Of a DNA stretch of 8,345 bases, positions 1-7,614 are shown in pieces; position 1 is the stretch's first letter; the number at the start of each line of letters is the position of its first letter. Origin of the DNA: Prevotella sp. (lineage in GTDB: Bacteria; Bacteroidota; Bacteroidia; Bacteroidales; Bacteroidaceae); assembly GCA_003483565.1 (NCBI GenBank), contig DMYZ01000181.1:1-8345 (forward strand), read 5' to 3'. A model generated the notes under the pieces. The model searched no databases. It was not told where the DNA came from and saw only the letters and a program-made list of their open reading frames with translations. Made by a program: the position numbers and the translations under genes.

Positions 1-51
1 CAAATCTAAAAGAATCAGTAGATTAAGATTGTAAACTAGTAAGAAAAGAAT

Positions 52-82
52 GTGCGTAACGCCTTGGTATATGCGTTGCCAC
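52..82 (+). promoter_or_regulatory. Hairpin in the rpmI-rplT leader (possible L20-type translational operator)
   Basis: The left arm at 52-62 (GTGCGTAACGC) pairs with the right arm at 73-82 (GCGTTGCCAC) around a 10-base loop. This gives ten base pairs, one of them G-U, with a single bulged C at 55. No T-run follows, so it is not an intrinsic terminator. It lies 32 bases before the rpmI start. In E. coli and in Firmicutes, L20 represses its own operon by binding RNA structures in the leader that mimic its 23S rRNA site; this hairpin is in the right place for such a role. That role is inference: no match to a known L20 leader was established. The rest of 1-114 is A+T-rich with no clear TAnnTTTG promoter, consistent with read-through from an upstream infC. 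The last codons of infC could lie in 1-34, but the frame cannot be identified. Confidence 0.5.
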
Positions 83-114
83 TATAATAAATAATAATTT
101 TAAAATTAACAAAA

Positions 115-312
115 ATGCCAAAAGTAAAGACTAATTCCGGTGCTAAGAAGAGATTCCGGTTCACTGGTACAGGCAAAATTAAGCGCCATCACGCTTATCA
201 CAGTCACATTCTGACTAAGAAGACAAAAAAGCAGAAGAGGAATCTGGTTCATCAGACTCTTGTAGACAAAACTAACCTGAAACAGGTACGCGATCTGCTC
301 TGCCTGCGCTAA
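115..312 (+). CDS. rpmI: 50S ribosomal protein L35
   Basis: This is a complete 65-residue protein, the usual length for bacterial L35. It begins MPKVKTNSGAKKRF and carries the family signature region GTGKIKRHHAYHSHILTKK in its first half, then a very basic stretch (KTKKQKRN). L35 is a small late-assembling protein of the large ribosomal subunit. The start is the only sensible ATG. The leader just before it (taaaattaacaaaa) has no Shine-Dalgarno sequence, which is normal in Bacteroidetes. It lies 37 bases upstream of rplT on the same strand, the conserved infC-rpmI-rplT order, so infC is expected just left of the window. A hairpin at 52-82 in its leader may regulate the pair. The identification is secure. 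Confidence 0.98.
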   Translation: MPKVKTNSGAKKRFRFTGTGKIKRHHAYHSHILTKKTKKQKRNLVHQTLVDKTNLKQVRDLLCLR

Positions 313-349
313 TCAAACTTTTTAGTCGAACATTTAAAAGAAGAAAATT

Positions 350-694
350 ATGCCAAGATCAGTAAATCACGTCGCTTCACGTGCTAAGAGGAAAAATATT
401 TTAAAGCTCACCAAGGGCTACTATGGAGCAAGAAAGAACGTTTGGACTGTCGCTAAAAATACATGGGAAAAGGGTCTTACATATGCTTATCGCGATCGCC
501 GCAATAAGAAGCGTAATTTCCGTGCCTTGTGGATTCAGCGTATTAATGCAGCCGCTCGTCTTGAAGATATGAGCTACAGCCAGTTAATGGGTGCTCTTCA
601 TAAGGCAGGTATCGAGATTAACCGTAAGGTTCTTGCTGACCTCGCTATGAATAATCCACAGGCTTTTAAAGCTATTGTTGACAAGGTTAAGTAA
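350..694 (+). CDS. rplT: 50S ribosomal protein L20
   Basis: This is a complete 114-residue protein, the standard length for L20. It opens MPRSVNHVASRAKRKNILK and contains the typical KGYYGARKNVWTVAKN segment and RDRRNKKRNFRALWIQRINAA helix region (about residues 23-70), followed by the globular C-terminal domain (HKAGIEINRKVLADLA). L20 binds 23S rRNA early and is essential for large-subunit assembly; in E. coli and Bacillus it also represses its own operon. The purine-rich AAGAAGAAAATT just before the ATG is the likely initiation region. It is co-transcribed with rpmI (37-base gap) and followed after 21 bases by a strong intrinsic terminator, so it ends the operon. The gene downstream is convergent. 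Confidence 0.98.
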   Translation: MPRSVNHVASRAKRKNILKLTKGYYGARKNVWTVAKNTWEKGLTYAYRDRRNKKRNFRALWIQRINAAARLEDMSYSQLMGALHKAGIEINRKVLADLAMNNPQAFKAIVDKVK

Positions 695-715
695 TCAGAT
701 CTTATCTGAATATAT

Positions 716-747
716 AAAGCATCTTCCATTGGAAGATGCTTTTTTTT
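716..747 (+). terminator. Intrinsic terminator of the rpmI-rplT operon, possibly bidirectional
   Basis: A perfect 12-base-pair stem, AAAGCATCTTCC (716-727) with GGAAGATGCTTT (731-742), encloses a three-base loop ATT. On the plus strand the stem runs into eight T residues (740-747), a textbook Rho-independent terminator. Read on the minus strand the same stem is followed by CTTTATATATT, a weaker T-rich tail. It could therefore also stop the convergent patatin transcript, whose stop codon lies at 817-819 and which has no better hairpin in 748-816. Confidence 0.92.
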
Positions 748-816
748 ATGCATTGTAAAATTGGGAATTATGAGTATGAGTTATTGATAAATAAGCATAA
801 ATGGACAATTTATATT

Positions 817-3045
817 CTAAAATTCATATCCCAGATTGAAGTAGGCATAGAGTTCGTTAGTATGGTTACTCCAACCAAAATTAAGTCCCAATGGTCCCAA
901 ACTTGATTTGTAATAACCACCAATTTGTGTTCCCCACATTGTACGGCTTTCGAAAAAATTACTTAATTGATTGGTATGTTCTGCCATTGTGCTTTTGGCA
1001 ATAATGTAAATGTGTTTAAAAATATTTTCCTGTACTTTCAATTGGATTGCTGCGAAATGGTTGTCTGTAAACTCTACATGGCCGATTCCAGCAAAAGGCA
1101 TTTGCTGTGTGATATAGTGACCGAAGAAATTACCTCCAATAACATTTCCTTCCATGTGAGGAATTTCGCTGCCGAAAAGAAAGCGTCCATATACCATTGG
1201 CTGCAATATTAATCTGTTGTTAATTGGAAAAGACATTCTCCATGCTGCATCAACCACAGAGAATCCCGCATGACTATGGTAATGTATAAAATTATTAGTA
1301 TAATAACCATAACCCGCACGGAACCATGCTCCTTTGGTAGGAAAATAGCCGTCATTTTCTGAGTCGTATTTGGTTCGTAGTTGGTAGCTATAGTAATGAT
1401 CGTCTTTGGGGACTTCGAGTGCACCTTCTTTTATTTGTTTTATTTCAGCTAGCAGATCACCATGATGGTAGTAATCCCATCTTGTTCCAACTGTGACATT
1501 AAAGTTACGAATATTAAAATCAAGCAATGTCCAGTTTATAGCATGATAGTTATAGGTTGTATTATATAGCCTTGCTCCTTCTTCGTAAACATTGACATCA
1601 TTATAATTGTATTCGTATGATAGTCGCATTTTCGTAAAACTGACTGGATGGTATATAGCCTCTGCAACTGCTTTTATGCGTTTACCTAAACGAAGAGTAA
1701 GATCGAGACTGACAGGAATGGCTGTACGCAGAGGTATTTCAGCATTCATTTGAAGTGCTGCTATTTCTTCATTGTCGAAACGAGCACCTAGCGAGAGCTG
1801 TGCTGTTTTCTTTTCCCCCGCCTCAAAAGTTATTTGATAGTCATTTGCATGCTTGTTTAATTCATAGTTGGCGTTATTATAGAAGAGATCCATGCGCATG
1901 GAGGTAGTGATTTGTTCCGCTTTTTTTAGGTTGATACTGTCGCCTTCGTTAAGATGGAATTTGATGCGAAGAAACTTTTCATCATGGGCCGTCATGTTTT
2001 TAAAGATAAAGAGATTTATCTTATATTCTTTGTCCATTGATTGAGGGCGGGGAAATGCTATTCGTTTAGGTTTATAATCGGCTGGTAGACCCAACTTTTT
2101 TTTCAGTTCCATAAGTTCATTCCAATGCTTCATTGTTTCTTCTTCACCTCGGCGAATCAAAGTGTCTATGGCTTCCGTATTAAAACTGGCAGCATTGTAT
2201 GGTTTTGTATTGACACGGATGGGAATATTTGTTATGGCAAGGTTGTCGTAATATTTGTTCTTACAGTTGACATCAATAATCTGCCCAAGTATAGCTGCTG
2301 TGGAATTCAAATCGTCGGCTGTTTTTGGAGGATCCTGAACTGTACATCCTATAATATAGTCTGCACCCATTTGGCGTGCGATATCAGCAGGATAATTATT
2401 GCGTAATCCACCATCCACCAAAACCATATTATTTTTTCTTATAGGTTCGAAAACTCCAGGTATAGACATACTTGCACGCATAGCTTCTGCAAGAACACCA
2501 CTATGAAAATCGTATTCAGTATTGTTGACAATGTCTGTAGCTACACAAGCAAAAGGTATTGGTAGAGTGCTGAAATCAATCGAATCATTGTAGTTATGAG
2601 CAAGATTGCGAAAGAGTGCCGTCAAATTCTTGCCCCTGATGAAGCCGGAGGCTGTATTTATCTTTCTCGATTTAGAAGAGATGCTTCGCTGCAGAATATA
2701 AGTATTTTGCTTTTTTCTGGCTTCAAGGCTCTGATGGCTCAGATTCTCGTTATCAGAGAGGATATAGGCCCAGTCTTGCTTATGAACTAAGGAGTCAAGT
2801 TCATCGGCGGAGTAACCGATGCTGTATAGACCTCCTACAATACTTCCCATAGAAGTTCCGGTAACAATATCAACAGGAATGCCCGCTTTCTCCAGAACTT
2901 TCAGCATGCCAATATGTGCCATACCCTTAGCTCCACCTCCGGAGAGAACGACAGCTACACGCTTGCGAGCATTCTGAGCTTGAGAAGATATACAAGTAAA
3001 AGAAATGGCAAGTAAAAATAATATATGGAAATGTAGATTCTTCAT
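817..3045 (-). CDS. Outer-membrane patatin-like phospholipase (type Vd autotransporter, PlpD/FplA-like)
   Basis: The protein is 742 residues from the chosen start. In order it has: a signal peptide (about 1-23, cleavage after SSQA); a patatin domain with oxyanion-hole motif GGGAKG (36-41), nucleophile motif GTSMG (63-67, Ser65) and catalytic Asp in DGG (211-213); a POTRA-like module at roughly 338-413; and a C-terminal beta-barrel at about 414-742. The barrel is rich in alternating aromatic strands and ends NLGYEF, a terminal-Phe outer-membrane signal. This order matches type Vd proteins such as Pseudomonas PlpD and Fusobacterium FplA, which hydrolyse lipid acyl esters. Both catalytic-dyad residues are present, so it should be active. 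The substrate, and whether the lipase domain is released or stays tethered, cannot be read here. The frame stays open back to an ATG at 3096, but the promoter core at 3072-3079 lies inside that extension and the signal peptide begins at 3045, so 3045 is preferred. Confidence 0.9.
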   Translation of the reverse strand: MKNLHFHILFLLAISFTCISSQAQNARKRVAVVLSGGGAKGMAHIGMLKVLEKAGIPVDIVTGTSMGSIVGGLYSIGYSADELDSLVHKQDWAYILSDNENLSHQSLEARKKQNTYILQRSISSKSRKINTASGFIRGKNLTALFRNLAHNYNDSIDFSTLPIPFACVATDIVNNTEYDFHSGVLAEAMRASMSIPGVFEPIRKNNMVLVDGGLRNNYPADIARQMGADYIIGCTVQDPPKTADDLNSTAAILGQIIDVNCKNKYYDNLAITNIPIRVNTKPYNAASFNTEAIDTLIRRGEEETMKHWNELMELKKKLGLPADYKPKRIAFPRPQSMDKEYKINLFIFKNMTAHDEKFLRIKFHLNEGDSINLKKAEQITTSMRMDLFYNNANYELNKHANDYQITFEAGEKKTAQLSLGARFDNEEIAALQMNAEIPLRTAIPVSLDLTLRLGKRIKAVAEAIYHPVSFTKMRLSYEYNYNDVNVYEEGARLYNTTYNYHAINWTLLDFNIRNFNVTVGTRWDYYHHGDLLAEIKQIKEGALEVPKDDHYYSYQLRTKYDSENDGYFPTKGAWFRAGYGYYTNNFIHYHSHAGFSVVDAAWRMSFPINNRLILQPMVYGRFLFGSEIPHMEGNVIGGNFFGHYITQQMPFAGIGHVEFTDNHFAAIQLKVQENIFKHIYIIAKSTMAEHTNQLSNFFESRTMWGTQIGGYYKSSLGPLGLNFGWSNHTNELYAYFNLGYEF

Positions 3046-3067
3046 GAGGTAGTAATATTTCAATAAT

Positions 3068-3079
3068 ATTGCAAAGATA
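3068..3079 (-). promoter_or_regulatory. Promoter core of the patatin gene (Bacteroidetes -7 type)
   Basis: On the minus strand the sequence TATCTTTGCAAT contains TATCTTTG (3079 to 3072), an exact match to the Bacteroidetes -7 element TAnnTTTG. Transcription would start near 3065, giving a leader of about 20 bases before the ATG at 3045. No good -33 TTTG lies at the usual 19-21-base spacing; the nearest TTG is about 14 bases upstream. The position decides the start of the patatin gene, because an ATG at 3096 would lie upstream of the transcript. Confidence 0.6.
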
Positions 3080-3246
3080 GTTATTTTATCAGACAATAAT
3101 GATTTTATCTTATAAAGATGCTGTTATTTCTCAGTTATTCAGTCTTTAGAAAATATTATTCTGTTTTTCTTGTTCATCTCTTATGAAAAGATACTTATTT
3201 GTTTTATAAAAAATTGTCATAATAATCCTAAGTCTTATCTTTTTTG

Positions 3247-3258
3247 TATCTTTGCAAT
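3247..3258 (+). promoter_or_regulatory. Promoter core of the ABC-F gene (Bacteroidetes -7 type)
   Basis: TATCTTTGCAAT contains TATCTTTG (3247-3254), matching the Bacteroidetes -7 consensus TAnnTTTG. The ATG of the ABC-F gene lies 22 bases after its last G, so the leader would be only about 15 bases. A convincing -33 TTTG at the usual spacing is not visible. The 12 bases are identical to the core of the divergent patatin promoter. The remaining spacer between the two cores (3080-3246) is A+T-rich and shows no further element I can name. Confidence 0.6.
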
Positions 3259-3276
3259 CAAAAAGATTATTTTTAA

Positions 3277-5340
3277 ATGATATCAGTAGAGGGATTAACA
3301 GTACAATTTGCGGCTAAACCGCTGTTTTCTAATATAAGTTATGTCGTCAACCCTAATGACCGTATTGCATTAGTGGGTAAGAATGGAGCTGGTAAGTCGA
3401 CAATGCTCAAAATTCTTTGCGGTATCCAGAAACCTACTTCTGGTACTGTATCTGTACCGAATGACTGTAAGGTCGGTTATCTGCCTCAGGTAATGAAATT
3501 GCAGGATGATACAACAGTCCGGGAAGAGACCCGCAAGGCTTTTGCAGATAATACAAAATTGAAGCATCGCTTGGACCAGATGCAGCAGGAAATGGTGGAC
3601 CGGACAGACTATGAAAGTGATAGTTATACTAAATTAGTCGAAGACTTTACTACTGCTCATGAGCATTATATGATGATGGGGGGTGAAAATTATGAGGCAG
3701 AAATGGAGCGTACGCTTACAGGTCTTGGTTTTGATCGCTCAGACTTTACTCGTCCTACCCGTGAGTTTTCAGGTGGGTGGCGTATGCGTATTGAATTGGC
3801 TAAAATATTGTTGCAGAAACCGCAAGTGCTTCTTCTTGATGAGCCTACCAATCATCTTGATATAGAAAGTATCCAGTGGCTGGAACAGTTCTTGGCTAAT
3901 AGTTCAAGTGCTGTGGTTCTGGTTAGTCATGACCGTGCATTTATCAATAACGTCACTAATCGTACATTGGAGATTACCTGTGGTCATATTGAAGATTACA
4001 AGGTAAAATATGATGAATACTTAGTGTTGCGTAAGGAACGTCGCGAACAACAACTGAGAGCTTATCAGAACCAACAAAAAGAAATGGCAGATATCAAGGC
4101 TTTTGTAGATCGTTTCCGTTATCAGGCTACAAAGGCGGTGCAGGTGCAGCAGCGTATTCGACAACTAGAAAAAATGGTACCTATTGAAATAGACGAGGTT
4201 GATAACTCCGCCATGCATCTGAAATTTCCTCCTTGTCTTCGCTCGGGTGATTATCCTGTTATCTGTGAAGATGTACGTAAGGATTATGGCAATAAAATTA
4301 TTTTTGACCATGTGAATATGACTATTAGACGTGGTGAAAAAGTAGCTTTTGTAGGTAAAAACGGTGAAGGTAAGTCTACTCTTGTGAAGTGCATTATGGG
4401 GCAAATTCCTTATGCTGGTTATCTGAAGATTGGACATAATGTACAAATTGGCTATTTCGCACAGAATCAGGCTCAATTGCTTGATGAAAATATTACTATT
4501 TATGACACTATAGACAATGTGGCTACGGGAGATATGCGATTGAAAATCAATGACTTGCTTGGTGCTTTTATGTTCGGTGGTGAAATTTCAGAGAAATATG
4601 TAAAGTTTCTTAGCGGAGGTGAGCGTAGCAGACTGGCGATGATAAAGCTACTTTTGCAACCTGTTAATCTGTTGATACTCGATGAACCTACCAATCATTT
4701 AGATATTCCTTCAAAGGATGTATTGAAAGAAGCCATTAAAGCTTTTGACGGAACTGCTATTATTGTGAGTCATGATCGTGAGTTCCTTGACGGACTAGTC
4801 AGCAAAGTTTATGAGTTTGGTGGAGGACAGGTGCGTGAACACCTTGGTGGTATTTATGACTGGCTTCATAGTTCGCATCAAGTTACCCCAACTTTAAGCA
4901 AGAGTGATGCTCCTACTGTAGAAGAACGACTTAATATGTCGGCTAATCAAAGGCAAAATCAAGTAGATAAAACACAGGAATCTACTGATCATAAAAATCA
5001 TATTGAAGATATCGATAGTGGATATGAAAAAGTTTTAAGTAAACCTGCTGAAAAACTCAGTTATGCCGAGCATAAGGAATTACAAAAGAAAATTAATCGT
5101 AAGCAGAAGGCCTTAAGAGACTGTGAGACAAATATAGCTGCTATGGAGAAGCGCGTCAAGGAACTTGATGTACTCCTTATGGATCGGGGAAATGCGACTA
5201 ATATGGAATTGATTAATGAATATGCGCGTATAAAAGAAAAATTGGAGAAAGAGAATGAAAATTGGTTCAATCTTTCGGAAAAATTGTCTGAATTACAGAA
5301 TGGTGCAGAGGAATTTTCTCAAATTCCTTATGATTTATAG
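3277..5340 (+). CDS. ABC-F family ATPase (translation factor, YheS/YdiF/Uup-like)
   Basis: The protein has 687 residues, two ABC ATPase domains and no membrane segment. Domain 1: Walker A GKNGAGKST (34-42), Q-loop GYLPQ (67-71), signature FSGGW (164-168), Walker B VLLLDEP (184-190), H-switch SHD (217-219). Domain 2: Walker A GKNGEGKST (360-368), Q-loop GYFAQ (392-396), signature LSGGER (445-450), Walker B LLILDEP (465-471), H-switch SHD (498-500). The charged helical linker between them (about 240-310) is the P-site-tRNA-interacting region of ABC-F proteins. A polar linker (about 535-585) leads to a charged C-terminal segment (590-675) that looks like a coiled coil. ABC-F proteins bind the ribosomal E site and relieve stalls or remodel the peptidyl-transferase centre. 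The FSGGWRMR signature and the linker resemble the YheS/ABCF3 group more than antibiotic-resistance ABC-Fs, so a housekeeping role is likelier. The exact subfamily is uncertain. Confidence 0.93.
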   Translation: MISVEGLTVQFAAKPLFSNISYVVNPNDRIALVGKNGAGKSTMLKILCGIQKPTSGTVSVPNDCKVGYLPQVMKLQDDTTVREETRKAFADNTKLKHRLDQMQQEMVDRTDYESDSYTKLVEDFTTAHEHYMMMGGENYEAEMERTLTGLGFDRSDFTRPTREFSGGWRMRIELAKILLQKPQVLLLDEPTNHLDIESIQWLEQFLANSSSAVVLVSHDRAFINNVTNRTLEITCGHIEDYKVKYDEYLVLRKERREQQLRAYQNQQKEMADIKAFVDRFRYQATKAVQVQQRIRQLEKMVPIEIDEVDNSAMHLKFPPCLRSGDYPVICEDVRKDYGNKIIFDHVNMTIRRGEKVAFVGKNGEGKSTLVKCIMGQIPYAGYLKIGHNVQIGYFAQNQAQLLDENITIYDTIDNVATGDMRLKINDLLGAFMFGGEISEKYVKFLSGGERSRLAMIKLLLQPVNLLILDEPTNHLDIPSKDVLKEAIKAFDGTAIIVSHDREFLDGLVSKVYEFGGGQVREHLGGIYDWLHSSHQVTPTLSKSDAPTVEERLNMSANQRQNQVDKTQESTDHKNHIEDIDSGYEKVLSKPAEKLSYAEHKELQKKINRKQKALRDCETNIAAMEKRVKELDVLLMDRGNATNMELINEYARIKEKLEKENENWFNLSEKLSELQNGAEEFSQIPYDL

Positions 5341-5383
5341 ATATGGCACATCACATATACAAATTTTTAAAACAACATTAACA

Positions 5384-7417
5384 ATGAAAATGAGAAAAAT
5401 TATTCCAATGATGATGGTCTGTGCTTTGCCTGTATCGGCAATAGCACAAAGTGCATCTGGACTGGTTTCAAAGAATCTTGATAAGAAGGTTCGTCCTCAG
5501 GACAACTTCTATCAGTTTGCCAATGGGGGATGGCAGAAGAATAATCCATTGCCGGCAGCTTACAGCCGTTTCGGCAGTTTTGATGTTCTGCAGGAAAATA
5601 ATAACAAGCGAATCAACTCTATCTTAACAGAGCTGAAGAAAAAGTCTTATGCTAAAGGTACTATTCAACAGAAATTGAGTGATTTCTATAAAATGGCTTT
5701 AGATGTGGATGCCCGAAATAAGGCAGGTATTACTCCTGTGAAGCCTGTCATTGATGAGATTATGGCTGCTCAGACTAAGGAAGACCTCCGTAAACTTCAG
5801 CTTAAATATGCTGTTGAAGGTTTGGGACAGCAGTACAACACTTGGTTTGGTGCTGATGATAAAAATGTTACCATGAACATCCTTGATCTTAACCAGGGGG
5901 GATTGACATTAGGACAAAAGGATTATTATGTCAATAATGATTCTGCGACTGTCGCCATTCGTGATGCTTACAAAAAGCATATTGCCAGAATGTTTGAACT
6001 TTACGGTTTCAGTGATGCTCAGGCTCAGCAGAGTGCCGAGGATATTTTTCGTCAGGAAACTCTCCTTGCTCTTATCTCCAAGAGTATGACCGAACTTCGT
6101 GATCCCCAGGCGAACTATAATAAAATGACGTTGAAGGAATTCGTAAGTAACTATCCTGCTATACCTCTTGAGGCTACACTTAATGCTGAAGGTGTAAATA
6201 GTAAATATATTCAGAATATGATAGTTGGGCAGCCTGCTTTCTTTACTGGTCTTAATCAGATCCTTCAGTTGCAGTCAGTTAATGAGATTCGTTCTTTGAT
6301 GCTTTGGGATGTTATTCAGGGCTCAGCAAGTTATTTGACGGATAATATTCGTGAAGCTAATTTCGATTTTTTCGGTAAGACTATTAGCGGACGTAAGGAA
6401 GACTATCCTCTTTGGAAGCGTGCTACTTCTCAGGTAGATGCTCAGATGGGAGAGGCACTGGGTAAGATATATTGTGAAAAATATTTTCCAGAAGCATCTA
6501 AGAAAATGATGGAGGATCTGGTCAGTCATTTGCAGAAAAGTCTTGGACAGCGCATTCAGGCGCAGACTTGGATGAGTGATTCCACCAAAGAAAATGCACT
6601 TATCAAACTAAGTAAGTTTTATGTGAAAGTTGGTTACCCTAATAAATGGAAAGATTACTCCGGGCTGACAATAGATCCATCCAAGAGTTTTTATGAAAAC
6701 GTGGAGGCTTGTCGTAAGTTTGAACTTGATTACGAAATCGCTCATAAGGCAGGTAAACCTGTTGACAGGGATGAGTGGGGAATGACCCCTCAGACCGTTA
6801 ATGCCTATTATAATCCTACTACTAACGAGATATGTTTCCCTGCTGGTATTTTACAGTATCCATTCTTTGATCCTAAGGCTGATGCAGCTTTCAATTATGG
6901 AGCTATAGGTGTTGTTATTGGTCATGAGATGACTCATGGATTTGATGATCAGGGGCGACAGTATGATGCTAATGGTAATTTAAGAGACTGGTGGACAGCA
7001 TCTGATGCTGTCAACTTCAAAAAGCGTTCTGAGTTGTATGCCAATTTCTTCAGTCATATAGAAGTGTTACCTGGTCTCTATGAAAATGGTAACTTGACTC
7101 TTGGTGAGAATCTTGCAGATCATGGAGGTCTTCAGGTTGCTTTTAATGCTTATAAAGAAGTGACAGCAGAGCATCCTCTTTCTGTAAAGGATGGATTTAC
7201 TGCAGATCAACGTTTCTTCCTTGCGTATGCTGGAGTATGGGCTGATAATATTACAGCGCAGGAAATTCGTCGTCGTGTAAAGATGGATCCTCACTCTCTT
7301 GGAAGGTGGCGTGTCAATGGTGCTCTACCTCATATTAAGGCATGGTATGAAGCTTTCAATGTGAAGAAGGGTGATAAAATGTATTTGCCAGAGGATAAGC
7401 GCCTTGAACTTTGGTAA
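5384..7417 (+). CDS. pepO: Secreted M13-family zinc metallopeptidase (neprilysin/PepO-like)
   Basis: The protein has 677 residues, normal for bacterial M13 endopeptidases. A signal peptide covers about 1-21 (MKMRKIIP, hydrophobic core, cleavage after SAIA), so it is exported to the periplasm or beyond; no lipobox is seen. The N-terminal M13 domain starts with FYQFANGGW. The catalytic domain has the substrate-binding NAYYNP (473-478), zinc site HEMTH (514-518), third zinc ligand and Asp in GENLAD (Glu575, Asp579), and the late DPHS...RWRVNG region (635-646). It ends ELW, the bacterial counterpart of the family's C-terminal CxxW. All catalytic residues are present, so it should cleave oligopeptides. 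The frame is open back to 5255 inside the ABC-F gene, but the signal peptide fixes the start at 5384. It begins 43 bases after the ABC-F stop with no promoter core between, suggesting co-transcription. The symbol is by family resemblance only. Confidence 0.93.
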   Translation: MKMRKIIPMMMVCALPVSAIAQSASGLVSKNLDKKVRPQDNFYQFANGGWQKNNPLPAAYSRFGSFDVLQENNNKRINSILTELKKKSYAKGTIQQKLSDFYKMALDVDARNKAGITPVKPVIDEIMAAQTKEDLRKLQLKYAVEGLGQQYNTWFGADDKNVTMNILDLNQGGLTLGQKDYYVNNDSATVAIRDAYKKHIARMFELYGFSDAQAQQSAEDIFRQETLLALISKSMTELRDPQANYNKMTLKEFVSNYPAIPLEATLNAEGVNSKYIQNMIVGQPAFFTGLNQILQLQSVNEIRSLMLWDVIQGSASYLTDNIREANFDFFGKTISGRKEDYPLWKRATSQVDAQMGEALGKIYCEKYFPEASKKMMEDLVSHLQKSLGQRIQAQTWMSDSTKENALIKLSKFYVKVGYPNKWKDYSGLTIDPSKSFYENVEACRKFELDYEIAHKAGKPVDRDEWGMTPQTVNAYYNPTTNEICFPAGILQYPFFDPKADAAFNYGAIGVVIGHEMTHGFDDQGRQYDANGNLRDWWTASDAVNFKKRSELYANFFSHIEVLPGLYENGNLTLGENLADHGGLQVAFNAYKEVTAEHPLSVKDGFTADQRFFLAYAGVWADNITAQEIRRRVKMDPHSLGRWRVNGALPHIKAWYEAFNVKKGDKMYLPEDKRLELW

Positions 7418-7440
7418 ATAAATAGGTGGAATCAATATAA

Positions 7441-7479
7441 AAAGGGATGCTGATTTTAATTTTTCAGCATCCTTTTTTT
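7441..7479 (+). terminator. Intrinsic terminator after the M13 peptidase gene
   Basis: The left arm AAAGGGATGCTGA (7441-7453) pairs with TCAGCATCCTTTT (7464-7476) over 13 positions, with one G-U pair at 7444/7473, around a 10-base T/A loop. Seven T residues (7473-7479) follow. It lies 23 bases after the peptidase stop codon and should end the ABC-F/peptidase transcript. No equally good stem with a T-tail is seen for the minus strand, and no minus-strand gene is near. Confidence 0.92.
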
Positions 7480-7614
7480 ATTTACCTATAATTGGGTCCT
7501 TGTAATAAACAAGTAGCTTTAAGAGAATAATATTAAAGAAAATTATTGTATTGAAAATTAGGCAAATGACATTTGTTTTTGTTTTCAAGTATATTCTATA
7601 TAAAAAAAAATTGT
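7480..7614. other. A+T-rich spacer upstream of the metA promoter
   Basis: Between the peptidase terminator and the metA promoter core the DNA is strongly A+T-rich, with a run of nine A residues just before the core (7602-7610). Apart from a weak five-base inverted repeat (CTTGT at 7499-7503, ACAAG at 7509-7513), I see no gene, RNA motif or operator in it. The A-tract could act as an UP-like or bending element for the promoter, but that is a guess. Confidence 0.4.

Noticed and set aside
1..34. C-terminal end of infC
   Set aside because: It is expected from gene order, but all three frames stop within the first 34 bases and none has a recognisable IF-3 tail, so no frame can be chosen.
967..2790. 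Plus-strand open frames of 64-93 codons within the patatin gene
   Set aside because: They are antisense shadows of a well-supported long coding region and have no recognisable domain.
3046..3096. Seventeen-residue N-terminal extension of the patatin protein
   Set aside because: It lies over the promoter core at 3072-3079, and the signal peptide starts at the methionine at 3045.
3277..5340. Antibiotic-resistance ABC-F or ABC transporter
   Set aside because: There are no transmembrane segments, and the linker and the C-terminal coiled-coil-like segment fit housekeeping ABC-F proteins. No resistance-gene context such as mobile elements is present.
5255..5383. N-terminal extension of the M13 peptidase frame overlapping the ABC-F gene
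   Set aside because: The residues before 5384 are an out-of-frame reading of the ABC-F 3' end, and a good signal peptide begins at 5384.
716..7479. The two terminators share GCATC/GATGC-like stems, suggesting a repeated element
   Set aside because: The shared bases are few, the loops differ (3 versus 10 bases) and the stems are otherwise different. Ordinary terminators explain both.
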